Below are positions 25,501 through 37,100 of a DNA stretch of 64,000 nt, piece by piece. Numbering within the stretch: the stretch's first letter is position 1; each line of letters opens with the position of its first letter. Source of the DNA: Kiritimatiellia bacterium (GTDB lineage: Bacteria > Verrucomicrobiota > Kiritimatiellia > WLWN01); NCBI GenBank assembly GCA_012103575.1, contig WLWN01000001.1, positions 697,792 to 761,791 on the forward strand, read 5' to 3'. The notes under the pieces were generated by a model. The model ran no database searches and was not told the origin of the DNA. It saw only the letters and a list, made by a program, of their open reading frames with translations. The position numbers and the translations under genes are program-made.

Positions 25501-27836
25501 TGCCTGTTACGCCCAATGGAAAAGTAGATCGAAAAGCGCTACCCTGGCCGATCACTAAAAATCCTGTTCAAGACAAAGAGACACTTCAACCCGTCGAAAA
25601 ATCTGAACCGAAAAAGATCGATCATAAGATTATAACCGAATTGCTATCCTATTTTACAGAGATATTGGATGCGAAAGATCTGACTATAAGCGATGACTTG
25701 TTTGATATAGGGGCCACCTCCTTTACCATGGTTCAAGTCGTTGAAAAAATCCAAGACGAGTATGGTATCACCATCCCTGTAGAGGTATTTTTGAATGACC
25801 CAAGAGTGTTGACCATTGGGAATTATGTGGATAAAGCGCTTAGCCAAGCAGGTGATCAACAGAATAAACCTGCACCGGAAAATGGGGCAAAGCCTATTGC
25901 CGGAGCACCCACAAATGAGGGAATCACAACCGAGTTACTGTCCTATTTTGCGGAGATATTGGATGCCGAAGGTCTGACTATAAGCGATGACTTGTTTGAT
26001 ATAGGGGCCACCTCCTTTACCATGGTTCAGGTCGTTGAAAAGATTCAGGAAGAGCATGGTGTCACCATCCCTGTGGAGGTATTTTTGAATGACCCAAGAG
26101 TGTTGACCATTGGGAATTATGTGGATAAAGCGCTTAGCCAAGCAGGTGATCAACAGAATAAACCTGCACCGGAAAATGGGGCAAAGCCTATTGCCGGAGC
26201 ACCCACAAATGAGGGAATCACAACCGAGTTACTGTCCTATTTTGCGGAGATATTGGATGCCGAAGGTCTGACTATAAGCGATGACTTGTTTGATATAGGG
26301 GCCACCTCCTTTACCATGGTTCAGGTCGTTGAAAAGATTCAGGAAGAGCATGGTGTCACCATCCCTGTGGAGGTATTTTTGAATGACCCAAGAGTGTTGA
26401 CCATTGGGAATTATGTGGATAAAGCGCTTAGCCAAGCAGGTGATCAACAGAATAAACCTGCACCGGAAAATGGGGCAAAGCCTATTGCCGGAGCACCCAC
26501 AAATGAGGGAATCACAACCGAGTTACTGTCCTATTTTATAGAGATATTGGATGTGAAAGGTCTGACCATGAGCGATGACCTGTTTGATGTAGGAGCCACC
26601 TCCTTTACCATGGTTAAGGTCGTTGAAAAAATCCAAGATGAGTATGGTGTCACCATCCCCGTAGAAGTGGTTTTGGATAATCCAACAGTGGGTGCCATAG
26701 CTGATTATATGCTAAAGCAGTTTGAGGGTATGACTCCCGTTGTTCCTCATGATCCGGAACCTCAAGAAGAGCAACAGATCTCTGAAGAAGTAGTGGTACA
26801 GCTTCAACCGGTTACGTTTAGGGAGGAAGCTTATACGCAAAGCAGCGCCGCTTTGGAATACACCCATCAAATCGTTTCATTTGCTGGGATCAGTCGTTTA
26901 TTGTCTCTCCTACAGTGCAGAACCATCAAAGGAAGACCCAAATATCTCTATCCCTCTGCCGGCGGAATGAATCCTGTTCAAACTTATATTTATATTAAAG
27001 AGAATCGGGTTGAGGGTGTTCTGGAAGGTATCTATTACTACCAGCCCGAAGAGCATGCGTTATACACTATCAAAGCGGGCTGTGAATTTGATCCTTCGAT
27101 CTTTTCAGAAACCGATGGTGTTTTGTTTGAGCAAGCAGGGTTTGCTTTATTTCTGATTGCTCAAATGGAAGCCATTGAGCCTACCTATCAGGAAGCCAGT
27201 CCTGTGCTTTCAATCCTAGATGCCGGGTACATGGGGCAGCTTATGATGAGTGAACAGCGAGAGTGTTCTATAGGGTTGACACCTGTGGTCGGAGTCGATT
27301 TTAACAAGGTAGGCTCCCTATTCAAACTCGATAAAACACATCGGTTTATTCACTGTATCGCTGGAGGCGTTCCATCAGAGAATTCCCCGATGCCTGATCA
27401 TCGTTCGGTCATGCCGTATCCCCCTTTTAAAGCAGATCAATCATTCGCTTCATTCTTAAATCCGGAAGTGTCTGAATTTAAAACATTGACCAAAGAGGAG
27501 AATGATTCACACCACGCAAAAAAGGTTCACATTCGACGGTTCAGCCAGGAAGAGACCTTTCTGAAACTTGACCCGTATGATTTCTCCGAGGGCGACCATG
27601 CGCTTCGGTCATGTCAGCGGACCTATCCAAAGGACCCGGTATCTTTCGAACAGTTCAGTAAGTTTTTATCACTTTTAAAACCTGAAAATATAGAAGGTGT
27701 ATCCTGTCGTTTACATGCTTCGATCATCGGGGTGGATTATATCCAGACTTATTTATACATCAAAAAAACGGTGTGGAAGGGGTGGCCGAAGGGGTGTACG
27801 TTTACGATTCTGAAAATCATGCGTTGGTCTTGGTGA
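22563..27836 (+). CDS. NRPS: A(Ser, truncated)-A(Cys)-PCP-PCP-PCP-PCP-Ox-Ox(partial)
   Basis: Entry enzyme of the assembly line, 1757 aa. A1 (about 30-455) has YTSGSTGNPKG and YRTGD, but its C-terminal subdomain stops after a corrupt A8 region (GGGIELGKIE) and lacks the A10 Lys motif. A2 (about 470-1000) is complete, with FTSGSTGKPKG, YKTGDLARF, GRADFQVKVRGYRIEL and NGKVDRKAL. Pocket residues read D-V-W-H-F-S-L-V-D for A1 (serine-like) and D-L-F-N-L-S-L-V-W for A2 (cysteine-like). Four PCPs follow (phosphopantetheine Ser in DIGATSFTM), then a nitroreductase-fold Ox domain (about 1417-1620) and the first half of a second. No condensation or cyclisation domain is present. The ATG at 22578 has GGAG at the best distance; 22563 is the alternative. 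The reading frame shifts at 27762-27768, and the C-terminal 21 residues after that are out of register. Confidence 0.9.
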   Translation: MEINGMNRGNELPSLCEEYNIFQKWNATDKDYPLDQCLHELIERQAARNPDQEVVFFEKERLSYAELNDRSNQCAHYLREIGIGPNTMVGVLMERSPDTVVAVLGILKSGGAYVPLDSGYPKERLCFMLEDALVSTVLTQERFEGVLEDFDGTTLSLDSQWSFLSGKSKADLENRSVPDDLAYVIYTSGSTGNPKGCMISHKAICNRLIWMQEHYQVTDKDRILHKTSAKCDVAMWELFLPLLSGACLIVAGPKGNQDNHYLAALIRKEHITICHFIPSMLRSFLNQADLSQCWFLRHIFVSGEALPLDVVKKCKNNISARLHNLYSVEEAAVDVAFWECEEREDKKVLAGRPIANTKIYILDAELNQMPVGAMGEVYIGGVGLAKGYVNQQGLTEERFITNPFSKETDSKLYRTGDQALYLPDGNIEISGCMDAKKKWRGGGIELGKIETSVSRHGGHGVKEASCRLTEEEKNKIIEAWNDTACGYNRNQCIHELFEEKAEEFPHNVATICVGQRLTYKEINERANQLSGYLRREGVGPETFVGICLDRSHETVIGLLGILKAGGAYVPLQTSDPQERLTNIIKTAAIKIVLTESGHSGVLEEIGLTKQICMDQEANRILKENKTNHPQQIVQSHNTAYVIFTSGSTGKPKGVVVQHRPVINLIEWAQKRFAFNESDVCLFINPLNFDLSVFDIFGMLAYGAAIHIVDDESRMKFSCLAKLLCQEEISFWNSAPAALQLLVPFIKAESKETNNEKLRLVFLSGDWVPVTLPGEIRSIFSNAQVIALGGATEATVWSNYYPTDDLDPHQKSVPYGRPIQNARYYILDQTLTPCPVGVEGDLYIGGECLSTGYMNAPEITAKSFIRDPFVEDDSAIMYKTGDLARFFPDGNIEFLGRADFQVKVRGYRIELEEIEHRLRQHDDIKEAVVLVKENEAKGQKIVAYIVVNPGKEVTTQVVRAFCKKALPNYMAPNLVMPLPHLPVTPNGKVDRKALPWPITKNPVQDKETLQPVEKSEPKKIDHKIITELLSYFTEILDAKDLTISDDLFDIGATSFTMVQVVEKIQDEYGITIPVEVFLNDPRVLTIGNYVDKALSQAGDQQNKPAPENGAKPIAGAPTNEGITTELLSYFAEILDAEGLTISDDLFDIGATSFTMVQVVEKIQEEHGVTIPVEVFLNDPRVLTIGNYVDKALSQAGDQQNKPAPENGAKPIAGAPTNEGITTELLSYFAEILDAEGLTISDDLFDIGATSFTMVQVVEKIQEEHGVTIPVEVFLNDPRVLTIGNYVDKALSQAGDQQNKPAPENGAKPIAGAPTNEGITTELLSYFIEILDVKGLTMSDDLFDVGATSFTMVKVVEKIQDEYGVTIPVEVVLDNPTVGAIADYMLKQFEGMTPVVPHDPEPQEEQQISEEVVVQLQPVTFREEAYTQSSAALEYTHQIVSFAGISRLLSLLQCRTIKGRPKYLYPSAGGMNPVQTYIYIKENRVEGVLEGIYYYQPEEHALYTIKAGCEFDPSIFSETDGVLFEQAGFALFLIAQMEAIEPTYQEASPVLSILDAGYMGQLMMSEQRECSIGLTPVVGVDFNKVGSLFKLDKTHRFIHCIAGGVPSENSPMPDHRSVMPYPPFKADQSFASFLNPEVSEFKTLTKEENDSHHAKKVHIRRFSQEETFLKLDPYDFSEGDHALRSCQRTYPKDPVSFEQFSKFLSLLKPENIEGVSCRLHASIIGVDYIQTYLYIKKTVWKGWPKGCTFTILKIMRWSW
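25626..26735 (+). repeat. Four tandem PCP domains on a 294-bp DNA repeat
   Basis: Carrier domains start at about 25626, 25914, 26208 and 26502. The spacing of 294 bp (98 codons) is exact for the last three. Domains two and three with their linkers look identical at DNA level; the first and last have diverged (the last ends in VVLDNPTVGAIADYML). Each keeps the phosphopantetheinylation Ser in GATS. Confidence 0.9.
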
Positions 27837-28190
27837 CACCGGGTCCGTTAGCTGAGATCAAATCGAGCTATACACCCTTTAATCGAAAGCATTATCAGCA
27901 AGCCAAGTTTTGTCTGTTTTGGGTGGGAGACCTCAAAGCGTTGGACGCTGTATATCAACATGACAACCTCTATATTGCTTTGTTGGAAACGGGATATAGG
28001 GGGCAGTTACTTATCGAAAAAAAGGCGGAGTTTGACATAGGACTTTGTCCCATTGGAGGCATGCGATTCGAAAAAATCCGCACGGCGTTCAATGTAGAAG
28101 ACAGCCAAGAATTAATCCAGAGCTTTATGGGAGGACGTACAGAATCGCCCATACCGATTGGTCGGGATGCCCTTGAGGTGGGTCGAGGAG
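27525..28190 (+). other. Second Ox domain, split across two reading frames
   Basis: The first half (HALRSCQRTYPKDPVSFEQF ... GVDYIQTYLYIKK) is at the end of gene 1. The second half (EGVAEGVYVYDSENHALVLV ... LLETGYRGQLLIEKKAEFDI) is at the start of gene 2, one base back in frame. The preceding Ox domain aligns with it throughout (TYIYIKENRVEGVLEGIYYY matches YLYIKK+NGVEGVAEGVYVY), which places the shift within the A7 run at 27762-27768. Ox domains oxidise thiazoline or oxazoline rings using FMN. Confidence 0.85.
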
Positions 28191-31100
28191 AGTTGGGTCA
28201 AGTCGAGAAACGATCAAATCAGGTGCTTTATCGGGATCTGGCTATTGTTGGGATCAGCGGCCGCTATGCCAGCGCGGAAAAAATAGAAACCTATTGGGAA
28301 AATCTAAAAGAGGGGAAAAGCAACTTAAAAGAGTGGCCAAAGAACCGACCCGGAGGGATCGAAGACGTTGGGATACGAGGAGGGTTTCTAAATGATGTTG
28401 ATTGCTTTGACTCACTTCTCTTTGCCATATCACCGGCTGAAGCCAAGGGCATGGATCCCCAAGAGCGTCTCTTTTTAGAGGTCGTATGGGAATGCCTTGA
28501 AAACGCGGGGTATACAGGTGCGGGGTTAAATGGGTGTTCTCAGAGAGTGGGCGTTTTTGTCGGCGCGATGTGGAGTGATTATCAGAACCAAGGCTCAGAT
28601 GCTTGGAGTCGGACGCAGATACCAGATGCAGCGTCTTTTCATTCGTCGATCGCGAATCGGGTTTCGTACTTTTTCAACTTTAACGGACCCAGCGCTTCGC
28701 TAGATACCTCTTGTTCGTCGGCGTTGACCGCTCTCCATGTCGCTTGCGAGAGTATACAGAATGGAGACTGTGATGTGGCTGTTGTCGGAGGGGTCAATAT
28801 TATAAACCATCCTTACCATCAGGCGTTGTTGAGGTATCTTGATTTATTGTCGAAAAACAATGAATGCCATCCTTTTGGAGCCGAAGCAAATGGGTGGGTC
28901 GTTGGAGAGGGCGTGGGAGCGGTTTTGATTAAGACAAAGGAACAGGCCGAGAAGGCAGGCGACACGATTCATGGTTTGATTAAAGCGACGGCTATTAGTC
29001 ATAGCGGAAAGACGATGCGGTATGGAGCGCCGAATGCGCAATCACAAAAAGAATCCATCTTGCGTGTTTTAGATAAAGCAGACCTATCCCCGGAATCGAT
29101 CGGTTATGTGGAAGCGGCGGCGCCGGGAGCGAGTATTGCCGATGCATCTGAAATGACCGCCATCCAAGAAGTGTTTCGTGACGTGCCGAGCTTACCTGTC
29201 GGAACGGTTAAATCGAATATCGGTCATCTAGAATCGGCCTCGGCCATGTCGCAATTGACCAAAGTTCTTTTGCAAGTAAAGCATGGCGAGCTAGCTCCAA
29301 CGCTAAACTGCACACCCATCAATCCCATGTTCAAACTGGAAGAGAATGGGGTGGAACTTGTTGAAGCGCTTAAACCTTGGGATCACCCCCGTCGGGCCTT
29401 AATCAATGCGTTTGGGGCTACCGGATCGGGCGGACATATCATTCTGGAAGAATATGTTCAAAAGAGAGCCGTTAAGCCGTCCAGACCGACATTGATTGTT
29501 TTGTCAGCGGCAACCGATGAACAGCTGAGACGGTTGGTCGGAAGACTACAAGATTTCATGGCCCATTCTTCGTTACCCTGCTTGTCCGATATCGGATATA
29601 CGCTTCGTGTGGGACGCGTTGAAATGGATGAGCGGTTGGCTGTAGTTGTAGAAACACATGACGAGCTCAGAGAAAGACTTGCTGCTTATTTAAACGGTGG
29701 TGAAAAAAAGTCGGGACTTTTTCGTGGAAGCGTAATTGGAGAAACACCGTCTCCTGAGAGAAAAGAGGAACCCACGGTTTATACGATGGCCGAACAATGG
29801 GTGCGAGGCGTGCCATTCGATTCGAAGAGGATCGATCAAGGTTATGAACGAAGAGTCCCCTTGCCGACGTATCCTTTTGCCAAAGAAAAGCACTGGGTTG
29901 AAATGTATGAAACTGTTTCTCCTACGAATCTTAATAACGGAAAAGATCTGCAGGAGGAACATGGCGCGAATGGGTTGGAAAAAATCGAAACCAAGCTCAA
30001 AGAAATGTTTGCAGAAGTGTCTGAAATTCCAGTAGCCCGGATTGGTGCAAAGACGCGGTTAGAGCAATACGGACTGAATTCTTTGATGATCAACAAGCTG
30101 AACCTTCGTCTTGAAAAAGATTTTGGAGAACTGCCCAAAACCCTCTTTTTTGAATATTCGACGTTACATGAATTGGCGAAGTATTTTTTGGAGTCTCATG
30201 CTGAACAGGTCCAGGAATTATCGGCTATTGCACCTAAAGTAAACGTTTCATACACCGCGAAGGAAAAAAATAAGACGTCTTATAGGTCTGTAGAAGATGA
30301 TTGGAATGATCAGGTTGCGATTGTCGGAATTAGTGGGAGATATCCAAAGGCCCCCAATCTGGAGGTGTATTGGGAGAATTTGAAGAACGGGATTGATTGC
30401 ATAAGTGAGATCCCCCCAGAGCGATGGGATCATCTAAAGTATTACCACACAGAGAAACAAACCCCGGGCAAAGCATACAGCAAGTGGGGTGGGTTCATAG
30501 ATGATGTGGATAAATTCGATCCGCTTTTCTTTGGTATATCACCCCGAGAGGCGGAATTACTCGATCCCGAGGAACGGATATTTCTGGAAACGGCGTGGCA
30601 TACCTGCGAAGACGCCGGTTATACCCGGTCCTCCTTAGATAGTGTTTTTAATGGAAAGGTAGGTGTCTTCGTTGGGGTAATGTACGGAGACTATCAATTA
30701 CTCGAAGGGCGTCACCCTAATGGGCCCTTTTCCAGGCTGGTCAGTGCGGCGTATGGCTCTATTGCCAACCGGGTTTCTTATGTATTGGACGTGCATGGTC
30801 CGAGTATGGCGATTGATACGATGTGCTCTTCGTCTCTGACGGCATTGCATTTGGCCTCCGAAAGCATTCGACGTGGAGAATGCGAAGCGGCTATAGCCGG
30901 TGGGATAAACCTATCGATTCATCCGAGAAAATATGTCCAGCAATCTCAGCTGGGCATGTCTTCAACCGATGGGCGGTGCCGAAGTTTTGGAGAAGGAGGA
31001 GATGGGTTTGTTCCTGGAGAGGGCGTTGGGGCGGTGTTGCTCAAACCGTTAACTAAAGCGATCAAAGATGGGGATCATATTTATGGTCTCATAAAGGGGA

Positions 31101-34100
31101 TCGCGATCAATCATGACGGAAAAACAAACGGGTATACAGTGCCCAATCCGCATGCACAGACCACCATGATCCTCGATGCATTGAAACGGGCCCAGGTCGA
31201 CCCACGAACCATCAGCTATTTAGAAGCGCATGGTACGGGCACATCGTTGGGAGATCCGGTTGAAATCAGAGGGTTGAGTAAAGCCTTTGGAACCTATACC
31301 GAGCAAAGACAATTTTGTCCGATCGGGTCGGTCAAATCGAACTTAGGCCATTTAGAGGCGGCCGCAGGTATGGTTGGGTTAACCAAAGTTCTCTTTCAGA
31401 TGAAGCATCAACGAATTGTTCCCTCGCTTTATTCAAAAGAACTTAACCCGAATATCAATTTTGAAAAGAGCCCTTTTTATGTTCAGCAAGAACTGGCCGA
31501 ATGGAAACGGCCCATCGTCGAAATAGATGGAGAACATAAAGAATACCCCCGGATCGCCTGCATCTCTTCATTTGGCGCAGGAGGATCCAATGCGCATGTC
31601 ATCATCGAGGAATACCTCGATGACGGTTCGAGGTTCAAGGTTCAAAGTTCGGGGTTAGAAACTAAAGGGCCCTATATCATTGTCTTGTCGGCGAAGAATG
31701 CGGGCCGACTAAAGGAAGGGGCTAAAAACCTCCAGACTTTTTTAACCTCGAACTCCGAACCTCAAACCTTGAACCTCCACGAAGTGGCCTACACCCTCCA
31801 GGTGGGTCGCGAAGCCATGGAAGAGCGCTTGGGCTTAGTTGTTGATTCGAAGAAAGAACTTGAGGAGCAGCTACAGGCCTTCATGGAAGGGAAAGAGGAT
31901 GTGGAGGATATGTATCTTGGTCGAGTCAAGCGTAACCAAGATGGGCTGGTGGTCTATGCTGCAGATGATGACATGGCGAAGATGGTTGAAGCCTGGGCAG
32001 CTAAAGGAAAGTACAATAAGCTTCTGGACCTTTGGGTGAAAGGGCTGAACGTTGATTGGAATAAGCTTTATGGAGAAAATAAACCTCAGCGTATTAGTCT
32101 GCCCACCTATCCCTTTGCAAGAGAGCGGTATTGGATTGAGGGAAATGCGGATTGCGGATTGGGGATTGCGGAGACAGGGAAAGAACTTCATCCGTTGGTG
32201 CATGAAAATACCTCGGACGTATCCGAGCTGCGTTTCAGTTCGACCTTTACGGGCAAAGAATTTTTCTTTGCGGATCACCCGGTGAAAGGCGAGAAAATTC
32301 TCCCTGGCACGGCCTATCTGGAAATGGTCCGAGAAGCCGTCGAACAAGCCTGTGGAAAATTGGTCAAAGATCATCAAAGCATTATTCATCTCAATAACGT
32401 GGTGTGGGCTCGTCCGATTTCCGTGGGAACGAACCCTCAAGAAGTCCATATTGGATTATTCCCCGAAGAAAACGGAGAGATCGCCTACGAAATCTACACC
32501 GCCTACCCCGGGGAAGGGAAATCCGCAATCCGTAATCCGCAATCCGCAATCGACTCGGTTGTGCATAGTCAAGGGGTAGCGTTGTTCGCCTCGGCAGGCC
32601 AACGCCTTCAGCTTGATCTCAAAGCCTTACAGGAAACGTGTGCTCAAAGAGTTTTAAGCACTGATGAATGCTATACGACTTTTCAAGCGATGGGCATTGA
32701 GTATAGTCCTTCTTACCAAAGTATTGAACAACTCTATATTGGAGAGAATGACGTGTTAGCCAAACTGGCCTTGCCTTCTTCAGTAACAGAAACAAAGGAT
32801 CAATTCACCCTGAATCCCATCTTGCTGGACTCGGCTCTTCAGGCTTCTATCGGCTTAGTCTTCCCTAACCGAGCACCGAGCACCAAGAACCTTGAACCCC
32901 TATGCCCCGTTGCCTTGGAACGACTTGAAATCATGGATAGCTGCAAAGAATCAATGTGGGTGCGAGTACGCCATTCTGAGGGCAGCTCAGCTTCGGGCCA
33001 AGTGTGGAAATTAGACATTGATCTGTGCGATACATCCGGGAATGTTTGTGTGAAGATGCATGGACTCTCTTGCCGAACGCTTCAACAAGATCAAGAGTAT
33101 GCTCATGCTCCTTCTTCTCCTCAGTTACAGCTGACAGATACGCAGCAAGTTCCGTTGCCCGTTTTAACGAATAAATCCTCGAAGGTGGTTCTGAGTCCAT
33201 TATCGGAGGCTCAACCTTTTTCTATTCAAATCAAGCAGGTTCGGCAGCCTGAAAAAACACTTTTAACAGAGCCTGTATCGATAACTTCCACGTTGGAAAA
33301 TCAAAGTGAATTGACCGCTCCAGTTGCATCGAAGATTTCAAAAGAAGTGCTGGGAAAAGAGCTGGTTGTAAGCTTTGCCCAAGCTCTATACATGAAGCAA
33401 AGCGACATAGATATTGACAAACAATTTGTTGAAATGGGATTGGATTCGATCGTGGGTGTGGAATGGATCCAAACGATTAATAAGACCTATTCACTGCATA
33501 TACCAGCCACAAAGGTATATGATTATCCAAGTATTAGAGAATTGGCTAGATATATGAAAAGAGAATTAGAGAAACAAGAAAAAGGAACGCCTCTTCAAAA
33601 AGCCATCGAACAGATGCCTGAGCGTGTCATAGCTGAACAGAAGCCATCGAAGATATACCCACTACCAATGACCGCTCCAGTTGCATCGAAGATTTCAAAA
33701 GAAGTGCTGGGAAAAGAGCTGGTTGCAAGCTTCGCCCAAGCTCTATACATGAAGCAAAGCGATATAGATATTAACAAACAATTTGTTGAAATGGGGTTGG
33801 ATTCGATCGTGGGTGTGGAATGGATCCAAACGATTAATAAGACCTATTCGCTGCATATATCAGCCACGAAGGTATATGATTATCCAAGTATTAGAGAGTT
33901 AGCTGGATATGTTCAAAAGGAATTAGAGAAACAAGAAGGAGCGTCTTCTCAAAAAGCCATCGAACAGATGCCTGAGCGTGTCATAGCTGAACAGAAGCCA
34001 TCGAAGATATACCCACTACCAATGACTGCTCCAGTTGCATCGAAGATTTCAAAAGAAGTGCTGGGAAAAGAGCTGGTTGTAAGCTTCGCCCAAGCTCTAT

Positions 34101-37100
34101 ACATGAAGCAAAGCGACATAGATATTGACAAACAATTTGTTGAAATGGGGTTGGATTCGATCGTGGGTGTGGAATGGATCCAAACGATTAATAAGACCTA
34201 TTCACTGCATATACCAGCCACAAAGGTATATGATTATCCAAGTATTAGAGAATTGGCAGGATATGTTCAAAAAGAATTAGAGAAACAAGAAAGAGCGCCC
34301 CTTCAAAAAACTTCCGAGCACATGCCTGAGCGCAGTATAGCTCCGCAGAAGCCATCAAAGGTATACGCACTACCAACCCTTAGGAAGCAGCATTCCATCA
34401 GGCCATTAGGAGGGCCTAAACAAGCCTATACCCATCAAACTCAAGAGGTGAACCCTGGACATTTAGGAAGTCTTGTTTTTCAAAAAAGGTACGGGTGCAA
34501 GTTGAGCTATTTTACCGGCTCCATGTATCGCGGCATTGCTTCAGAGCAACTCGTTCTTACCATGGGAAAAGAAAATTTGTTGAGTTTTTTTGGAAGTGCA
34601 GGTTTTACAGCTAAAGAATTAGAACCTCGTATTGCATCGATACAGTCTCAACTGGGGTTAAATAAACCTTATGGGATCTGCTTAATTGCTAGCCTAAATC
34701 ACCCTGAAGAAGAGATGCAGCAGGCTAAGTTGTTCGTTCAATACAACATTCCCATTATTGAGGCAGCCGCGTTTTCGGCGTTAACACCGGCTCTTGTGTA
34801 TTGTCGAGTTAAAGGCCTCTGCCAAACCAACGGACGCATGGTGTTCTCTCGACGTATTATCGCAAAATGTTCACGTTTAGAAGTTGCCCGTTTATTTTTA
34901 GCCCCTCCTCCTATTGAGATGGTAAATGATTTAGTCGGGTCGGGCTTGATAACCAAGGAAGAAGCCGACCTATCGCAACGGATTCCCATGGTAGACGACC
35001 TTGCGGTTGAAGCCGATTCAGGAGGTCATACCGACCAAGGCGTATCCTTCTCATTGCTGCCCTCGATGATGGCGTTAAAGGACTCATTGATCAGGGAGTA
35101 TCACTACCAGGAAGAGATCCTTATCGGCTGTGGAGGAGGAATTGGGACCCCAGAGTCAGTTGCCTCTGCTTTTGCCTTAGGCGCCGATTTTATTTTTACC
35201 GGTTCGATTAATCAATGCACAGTGGAAAGTGGGGCTCATGATATCGTCAAAGACCTATTATCGACGCTCAGTGTTCATGATACGACTACGGCACCTGCTG
35301 GAGATATGTTTGAGATGGGGGCAAAAGTTCAGGTAGTGAAGAAAAAGACCCAGTTTCCGAACCGGGCCAATAGATTATATCAACTCTTTCAGCACTATAA
35401 ATCAGTGGAGGAAATTCCTGTATCGATTCAGCAAGATATAGAAAAGCATTACTTCAAAAAGACATTTTCAGAGGTGTGGGACCTGGTGTGTGCGTATAAA
35501 AACAAAAAAAGTCCGGAGCAAATTAGCGAAGCTTTAGAGAATGCTCGCATTAAACTAAAACTGATATTTCAGTGGTATTTTGCCCGTACCAATCAGGTGA
35601 CGTTCCATGGAGATGAATTAGAAAGCGATAATTTCCAAATTCATTCTGGACCGGCGATGGGAGCGTTTAACCAATGGGTTAAAGGAACCAGCCTGGAAAA
35701 CTGGAGAAATCGTCATGTGGATCACATCAGCGAACAATTAATGAGCAAAGCCTGTGAATATATTCAGAGAAAGCCCTTATTTATTTCTAAAAGTTCCCCC
35801 CAAGAGTCTGTATCAAATCAAGAGCCTGTATCAAAAGAAGTGGAGGTCTCTTCTAAGGCTGAGAACCTATCAGCGCCCAAGCAGCAACGTTCTCCGCAAA
35901 AAAGTGATATAGCTATCATTGGAATGTCAGGGCAATTCCCCCGGGCCAAGAATGTAGACGAGTTTTGGGAAAATCTTTCACAAGGGAAGGATGGCATATC
36001 GGAGATTCCAGCCACACGTTGGTCGATCGATCAACTTTATGATCCCGATAAAGAGGCTCCCGGCAAGACCTATTGCAAATGGATGGGAGTTTTGGAAGAT
36101 GCGGACCAGTTTGATCCCTTGTTTTTTAACATTTCTCCAGCCGAGGCTGAAAGGATGGATCCTCAACAGCGTCTATTTTTAGAAAACGCGTGGCATTGTA
36201 TTGAGGATGCAGGGCTTAATCCAGCTTCTTTATCAGGAAGTTCTTGTGGAGTTTTTGCGGGTTGCGCCATCAGTGATTATGGGCAGTCGATGAACGGCAA
36301 CGCGTTGAATGCACAGGGTTTAATGGGAGAAAGTCCCTCCATTTTAACAGCGAGAATAGCTTACTTGCTAAACTTGAAAGGTCCCTGTCTAGCAATAGAT
36401 ACGGCGTGTTCTTCTTCTCTCGTGGCGATAGCTGAAGCGTGTAACAGCTTGCAGCTTAAAACCAGCGACCTGGCTTTGGCCGGAGGCGTCTGTGTGTTAC
36501 CGGGTCCTTCCATGCATATAATGACCAGCAAAGCCGGCATGTTGTCCGAAGAGGGGCGCTGCTTTACCTTTGATAAAAGAGCGAATGGATTTGTTCCAGG
36601 AGAAGGCGTTGGGATTATTTTATTAAAACGACTATCAGATGCGATTGGAGATGGGGATCAAATTCATGGAGTGATTAAGGGCTGGGGCGTGAATCAGGAT
36701 GGGAAGACCAATGGGATAACCGCTCCGAGTGTGAACTCACAAATTGCCTTAGAAAAAGAGGTGTATGATCGTTTTGGTATTAATCCTGAGAAGATCTCCT
36801 TAGTAGAGGCCCATGGGACAGGCACCAAGCTTGGAGATCCTATAGAAGTAGAAGCATTGATCGAGTCTTTCCGTTCCTATACGGACAAGGAAGATTATTG
36901 TGCTCTAGGTTCGGTGAAAAGCAATATTGGCCATCTTCTACCTGCGGCAGGAGTTACCGGGGCGATCAAACTACTATTGGCCCTAAAACATCGGAAGTTG
37001 CCTCCAACGATTCATTATAATGCTTTAAATGAACATATTAACCTTGAGAAGTCCCCATTTTATGTGAATACCGAACGCAAAGAATGGAGGAGAGCAGAAG

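Larger units (their letters stand above)
30305..34330 (+). other. PKS module 2: KS-DH-ACP-ACP-ACP
   Basis: The KS is complete (DTMCSSS, EAHGTGT, KSNLGH). The DH shows H-x3-G-x4-P in HPVKGEKILPG and D in LLDSALQ. The three ACPs each read MGLDSIVGVEW, with a Trp six residues after the phosphopantetheine Ser, the known flag for HMG-type beta-branching. Confidence 0.85.

Noticed and set aside
31871..32449. 192-codon minus-strand open frame within the PKS
   Set aside because: Antisense shadow of the DH domain; the same shadow appears opposite the other DH domains.
33313..34370. CRISPR-like spaced repeats
   Set aside because: Units are about 355 bp, in frame and encode ACP domains; no short palindromic repeats with unique spacers.
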